From JAJVIP01 sp964405835 (lineage in GTDB: Bacteria > Elusimicrobiota > Elusimicrobia > F11): a stretch of 57,973 nucleotides of DNA. The stretch is from the NCBI GenBank assembly GCA_964405835.1, contig CAYOPN010000008.1, forward strand, positions 1-57,973, written 5' to 3'. Positions 54,479 through 57,973 of the stretch are shown in pieces (the stretch's first letter is position 1; each line of letters begins with the position of its first letter). Below the pieces are notes generated by a model. That model was given only the letters and a program-made list of their open reading frames with translations, searched no databases and was not told the origin of the DNA. The translations under genes and the position numbers were made by a program.

Positions 54479-57274
54479 TTAGATGTTCTCTTTGTATTTG
54501 CACCTAGGGAAATTAGAGCAAGACATAAATTCCCCATACTGAGATTTTCTTACTTTCAGTTTTCCGCCTTTACATTCAGGACACCCAATTTGTTCGGTAT
54601 AAGAACAATTCGGAAAGTTCGAGCAACCATGAAATATTCCATATTTTCCTGATCTTTTTTGCATTGAACCTGTTTGGCATTCCGGGCATGGGTTCATTCG
54701 AATTGGCAGCATCTTTTCTGTATCAACTCGGTCAAAATATGAGAGTTCGGTTGCAAATGGAGATATGTAGTTTTGATTGGAGAAAATAACGACCCTTCTC
54801 TTTGCCCTTGTTAGCGCAACGTACAAGAGTCTTCGTTCTTCAGCATGAGGATAATTTTCAGGTTTGGGAATGACGAGGCTCATAAGGGGATCGTCTGAAA
54901 TTGTACTTGGGAAGCCATAAGGGCCAGCTTCAAGGTTGAGGAGTACGACAATATCTGCCTGTAGACCTTTTGAAGAGTGTATCGAGTGGAAATTAATTTT
55001 AAGGTTTTTATACCTGCCGATATTTCTTGGTTTCAAATGGTTATATCGAGCAAGCAAGAAGATCGAATATTGTTTACCCTCAGTCGATGAGTCAATGGTG
55101 GTAAGAAGATCCAGTAGCTTCACTTCAAGGTCATCGGTGTCTTCATAGCCTAAAATTGTGACCTGTTTTTCTTCACTATCCTCAATAGCCGTGACAGATT
55201 TCTTGAGTTGGTATGGATTCTTCTGAACAAACTCTGCTGCAATATTCGTTATCCCTTGATAGCTTCGGTAGGTTTTCGTTAAGTAATTTATTGAGGATGG
55301 ACCAAAGTGATCAGAAAAATTAGTCATTATTTCTATGTCTGCACCGGAGAACCGATAAATTGATTGCCAATCATCGCCCACTGCAAATAGTTTGATTGCA
55401 TCATTTTGACTCAGTAATGCCTGAAGTAAATGTTTCCGATCTTGTGAAGTGTCTTGAAACTCATCTACCAAGATATATTTGAATGGGTGAAATGTTTTTT
55501 TTGACTCAAGTAATTCGCGCGTCGAGTTAATCAAATCTTGAAAATCAACTTGATTGCTTGCTTTCAAGCGCCTTTCGTATTCAACGTAAATAGCTTCAAA
55601 AAGGCGAAGAAATAGAGCGTACCGTCCTCTGTCGTTCTGGGTACCGAGCTTTTGCTTTAACGCTTCAATTGTGAAGTTGTTTGCTTTGAAGTGGTTGAGA
55701 AAGGAAATAAAGAGGTCTGGATCCGTATCGGGGTCAAATTTTTTATCTATCAGTTTGTTCGTTTCTTCTTCGCTGAGCGGTTTAATTGGAACACCGTGTT
55801 CTTCAAGTTGCTTCTTGAGTACTTCAAATATTGTGCCATCCCAGATGTGTGCGGAATGCGTTTCAATGAGCTTTGTTCCGTTTGCTTGGTGCGTTTTTCT
55901 CTTCCACTCAATTCTCTTTATGTATTTCTCCTTTGGAATAAATGGGGGAGTATCACCATTAGAATCTATCGCGAAGTGTTCATGATATAGATCAACAGCG
56001 GGGTAGTAAAAATCTGGAAGGTATTTAACCGCCTGATCAGGAGAGTTAGGGTTAACATATTGGCGCTCGTATTCGTATTCGACACCATTTAACGCTAACC
56101 AATTCCCAATTCTTGCTTCTTCAAATGAACGAACTTCTTTGCCATCTATTGTGGGAATTAGGAACCGATATCCCTCCGGAAGCTTTTTTCTTTTCGCACC
56201 AAGTTCTTGTAGGAATTCATCGTACTGCTTTTCAGTTTCGATACTGAATAGATCTGGTGTTTGATATCGACTAATAAGAAGAAACTCTCTCCACCCATTC
56301 TTAAAATCTTCATTCGATTTGTAGAGGTCCTTTATAAGGGAAGAGAAATGCTGTGATTGACGTTTTTTGTCAGTTGCGAAATCACATATTTGAAGCTTTT
56401 GATTGGAAGATTGCGATATTAATTCATACCCAAAGCCATGAAAGGTTTTTACTTTTGGAAGAATTTTAAATCCAGGCACAATTCCTATTAAATCTTTGAA
56501 TCTTTTCTCGAGCTCCAACTGCGCATCTTTATTGTAGGCCAAAACCAATATTTGACCAGGGGACGCCAACCCTGAGGCGATAAGATAAATCGCCTTGGCA
56601 ACGATTGAGGATGTTTTGCCCGATCCAGCGGCAGCAATTAGGAGGTTTCGATCTTCATCGATTACTGCCGCTCGCATTTGTTCATCGCTGAGCGGATATT
56701 TTTCTAAAGAATTGAATAACCCAGACTGAGTCTCGATTGTCTTGTTGATGAATTGTTCATTTAGTTCCTTTACATAAGCTCCCTCTGAATTCCGAAGTTT
56801 TAAGAAAGATATGAGGGTGCGCTGAAGGTGGTCGGGGAGGCATTGCACTTCAAAAAATGCGTGAGACAAATAAACCTCCAAGCCTCGAGTTGCTTTAGCA
56901 AGGTTTTGTAAATCGGTATGGGAGATGTATTTGGCGAGGCTCGTTAGAGCATTGGATTCGAGTCCCACCGCTTGAAGTTGATTTTTTAATTCAATTATTT
57001 TTGAGGCGAGCTCTTTTTGAATTATTTTGGTTACGTCTTCGACGAAGGCTGTTGCGGTTTCTCGGGAGAAGCCTTTCAATAAAAATGATTGGTCTTTAGA
57101 AGTGAGAATTACAGAGGACCAGATTGGTCCTTTTTTTGTTTTTAATGAATCAATTTCTAGGTAGGGCTTTTTGTGAATTTCATTTTTTCTGGAAATTGCT
57201 AATCCATCAGACTCTGTACTTACTGTGTATGTCTTATTGAATAATGATGCTAATAGACCGCTAGTGTACTTCAC
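54479..57274 (-). CDS. UvrD-type (HelD-like) helicase with nuclease-like insert and zinc ribbons
   Basis: 931 residues, more than E. coli HelD (684). Order: N-terminal helical region (1-190); helicase part 1A with Walker A AAAGSGKTS (214-222); a PD-(D/E)xK-like insert at about 380-470 (SFEEARIGNWLA; YLPDFYYP, Asp421; HEHFAID, Glu432; EWKRKTHQANGTKLIETHS); Walker B ILVDEFQDTS (601-610); VGDDWQSIYRFSGA; HSSKGLQAD; and LLYVALTRAKRR. Two topoisomerase-type zinc ribbons end it (C-P-E-C..C..C twice, about 863-925). It unwinds DNA. The insert's usual Lys is replaced by His433, so activity is uncertain. Codon use is AT-rich beside its neighbours. Confidence 0.93.
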   Translation of the reverse strand: MKYTSGLLASLFNKTYTVSTESDGLAISRKNEIHKKPYLEIDSLKTKKGPIWSSVILTSKDQSFLLKGFSRETATAFVEDVTKIIQKELASKIIELKNQLQAVGLESNALTSLAKYISHTDLQNLAKATRGLEVYLSHAFFEVQCLPDHLQRTLISFLKLRNSEGAYVKELNEQFINKTIETQSGLFNSLEKYPLSDEQMRAAVIDEDRNLLIAAAGSGKTSSIVAKAIYLIASGLASPGQILVLAYNKDAQLELEKRFKDLIGIVPGFKILPKVKTFHGFGYELISQSSNQKLQICDFATDKKRQSQHFSSLIKDLYKSNEDFKNGWREFLLISRYQTPDLFSIETEKQYDEFLQELGAKRKKLPEGYRFLIPTIDGKEVRSFEEARIGNWLALNGVEYEYERQYVNPNSPDQAVKYLPDFYYPAVDLYHEHFAIDSNGDTPPFIPKEKYIKRIEWKRKTHQANGTKLIETHSAHIWDGTIFEVLKKQLEEHGVPIKPLSEEETNKLIDKKFDPDTDPDLFISFLNHFKANNFTIEALKQKLGTQNDRGRYALFLRLFEAIYVEYERRLKASNQVDFQDLINSTRELLESKKTFHPFKYILVDEFQDTSQDRKHLLQALLSQNDAIKLFAVGDDWQSIYRFSGADIEIMTNFSDHFGPSSINYLTKTYRSYQGITNIAAEFVQKNPYQLKKSVTAIEDSEEKQVTILGYEDTDDLEVKLLDLLTTIDSSTEGKQYSIFLLARYNHLKPRNIGRYKNLKINFHSIHSSKGLQADIVVLLNLEAGPYGFPSTISDDPLMSLVIPKPENYPHAEERRLLYVALTRAKRRVVIFSNQNYISPFATELSYFDRVDTEKMLPIRMNPCPECQTGSMQKRSGKYGIFHGCSNFPNCSYTEQIGCPECKGGKLKVRKSQYGEFMSCSNFPRCKYKENI

Positions 57275-57335
57275 GAGCTTGCTCCAAAATGTGAAGGATG
57301 AGGGGAAATTTAGGAAACACCATTAAGATTCAAAT

Positions 57336-57375
57336 AAAAAAATCGGAGAGGGAGGGATTCGCTTCCTCCCGTCTC
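57336..57375 (-). terminator. Terminator after the last gene
   Basis: On the leftward strand, GAGA-C-GGGAGG, 9-base loop, CCTCCC-TCTC, then ATTTTTTT. A GC-rich stem with a T-run, overlapping nothing and about 5 bases past the stop of the gene cut by the right edge. Confidence 0.8.
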
Positions 57376-57379
57376 ATTG

Positions 57380-57973
57380 TTAAAACCTCCACCTAACCCC
57401 CGCAAACACCTTCTTCTCCACCCGTCCTCTCTCAATCCCCACGTCCCATTTCAAATCGCCCTTCCCCGCGGAGATGTTGGCTTTCCAGCCGTCTTGGTTT
57501 AGGGAGACGGCGGTCTCGTGGTTTTTGCCGGTGTGGACGAACGCGCCGGTGAGTTTTCCGTCGTCGATCGCGAGTTTGAATTGGTTGCCGCCGGTGTTGG
57601 TGGAGCCGATGGAGCCCATCAGCTTTCCGTCTTGGTTGCGGAGAAAATGGATGGCGTGGTGGTCGCCTTGCCAGGAAATTCCGGCGGCGGGGATTTTGCC
57701 TTTCTTGAGCACCGCTTCATCGCCGTCGAGTTCGATTTCGATGCCGTTTTTCTCGTCTTTGTACGTGCCGTGGAAGGAACCGTCCTTCTGCGCGTTGATC
57801 ACGAGGCTGTGCGTGTCGCCGCTGTGCGCCAACGTTCCAAACGCTTTGCCGTCCACCACCTGAAGGCCGACCGCGGCATGGTCGGAAAAATTAAGGATGG
57901 CGCCGGCGTTGACGTGTTTGGTTTCCGGGTCGAGCGTGAGGCGGATTTGGTGGTGGTCGCCCGTGTTTTCGAG
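57380..57973 (-). CDS. Repeat-rich envelope protein (C-terminal part)
   Basis: The frame stays open to the right edge, so the N-terminus is missing; 197 residues are visible. They hold spaced repeats of the type S-G-D-T-H-S-L-V-I-N and G-D-H-H-A-I-H-F-L, about 35-40 residues apart, each with a short beta-hairpin (GSFHGTYKD; GKLMGSIGS; GKLTGAFVH). The end is beta-rich with a C-terminal aromatic (GVRWRF), as in outer-membrane barrels or autotransporters. The repeats resemble surface beta-helices or beta-barrel strands. Whether it is a barrel or a passenger is not clear. Confidence 0.65.
   Translation of the reverse strand, partial: LENTGDHHQIRLTLDPETKHVNAGAILNFSDHAAVGLQVVDGKAFGTLAHSGDTHSLVINAQKDGSFHGTYKDEKNGIEIELDGDEAVLKKGKIPAAGISWQGDHHAIHFLRNQDGKLMGSIGSTNTGGNQFKLAIDDGKLTGAFVHTGKNHETAVSLNQDGWKANISAGKGDLKWDVGIERGRVEKKVFAGVRWRF

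Noticed and set aside
1..57973. CRISPR array, rRNA, complete tRNA or intact insertion sequence
   Set aside because: Looked for spaced direct repeats, tRNA T-arms and transposase motifs; none found.

Overview
The window looks like chromosomal DNA of a Gram-negative, double-membrane bacterium. Many proteins carry Sec or lipoprotein signal peptides, two end like outer-membrane barrels, and there are periplasmic repair enzymes and an O-antigen-ligase-type protein. Most of it is GC-rich and compact: neighbours often overlap by 4 bases, and convergent genes overlap at their 3' ends. No rRNA, complete tRNA, CRISPR array or intact transposon was found. The phylum cannot be fixed from sequence alone. 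The mix of gene families would fit a poorly cultured lineage such as Elusimicrobiota or Omnitrophota, but that is a guess.

Left part (1-10.5 kb): envelope and glycan genes. These are an O-antigen-ligase-like protein (cut by the window edge), TPR (tetratricopeptide-repeat) proteins, mannose-6-phosphate isomerase, a leftward operon with a secreted protein and an unusual CNNM-CBS-EIIA fusion, an ArnT-like glycosyltransferase ending in a REP-like inverted pair, a small basic protein, a double CsgG/FlgO-like protein, an NCS2-type permease and a lipoprotein.

10.5-29.4 kb: mostly housekeeping and metabolism. A leftward four-gene operon (aldehyde dehydrogenase, an unassigned protein that may be a DUF1338-like oxygenase, a saccharopine-dehydrogenase-like enzyme, a DUF6159 membrane protein) suggests lysine or aminoadipate breakdown. 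Next come an AI-2E-type transporter, rhlE with a His/Gln-rich tail followed by alkC, engB, a GNAT enzyme, a release-factor-like protein, a CmpX-like channel, a phosphatase and a secreted peroxiredoxin, a CPA1 antiporter, a FecR-domain protein, a GAF-PAS protein and a MATE exporter.

29.4-41 kb: uup, small lipoproteins, a DoxX-like protein, a TetR regulator divergent from a sterol-desaturase-type hydroxylase with two visible operators, a PilZ protein, secreted beta-rich proteins, an RRM protein, msrA, PAP2, tspO and a 51-base palindrome.

41-47 kb: two paralogous NhaR-like LysR regulators. One is divergent from two Hsp20 genes, the other from a DUF1232 protein, a Ca/Na exchanger and a cation/proton antiporter. 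Both intergenic regions carry paired, similar boxes. This looks like one ion- or envelope-stress regulon.

47-58 kb: sulfur-type transport halves, an ene-reductase and small enzymes. An AT-richer stretch then holds a Panacea-type toxin-antitoxin pair, lipoproteins, an ORF6N gene bounded by inverted repeats, and a UvrD-type helicase with an embedded nuclease-like domain and two zinc ribbons. The last gene, cut by the right edge, ends like an outer-membrane barrel.
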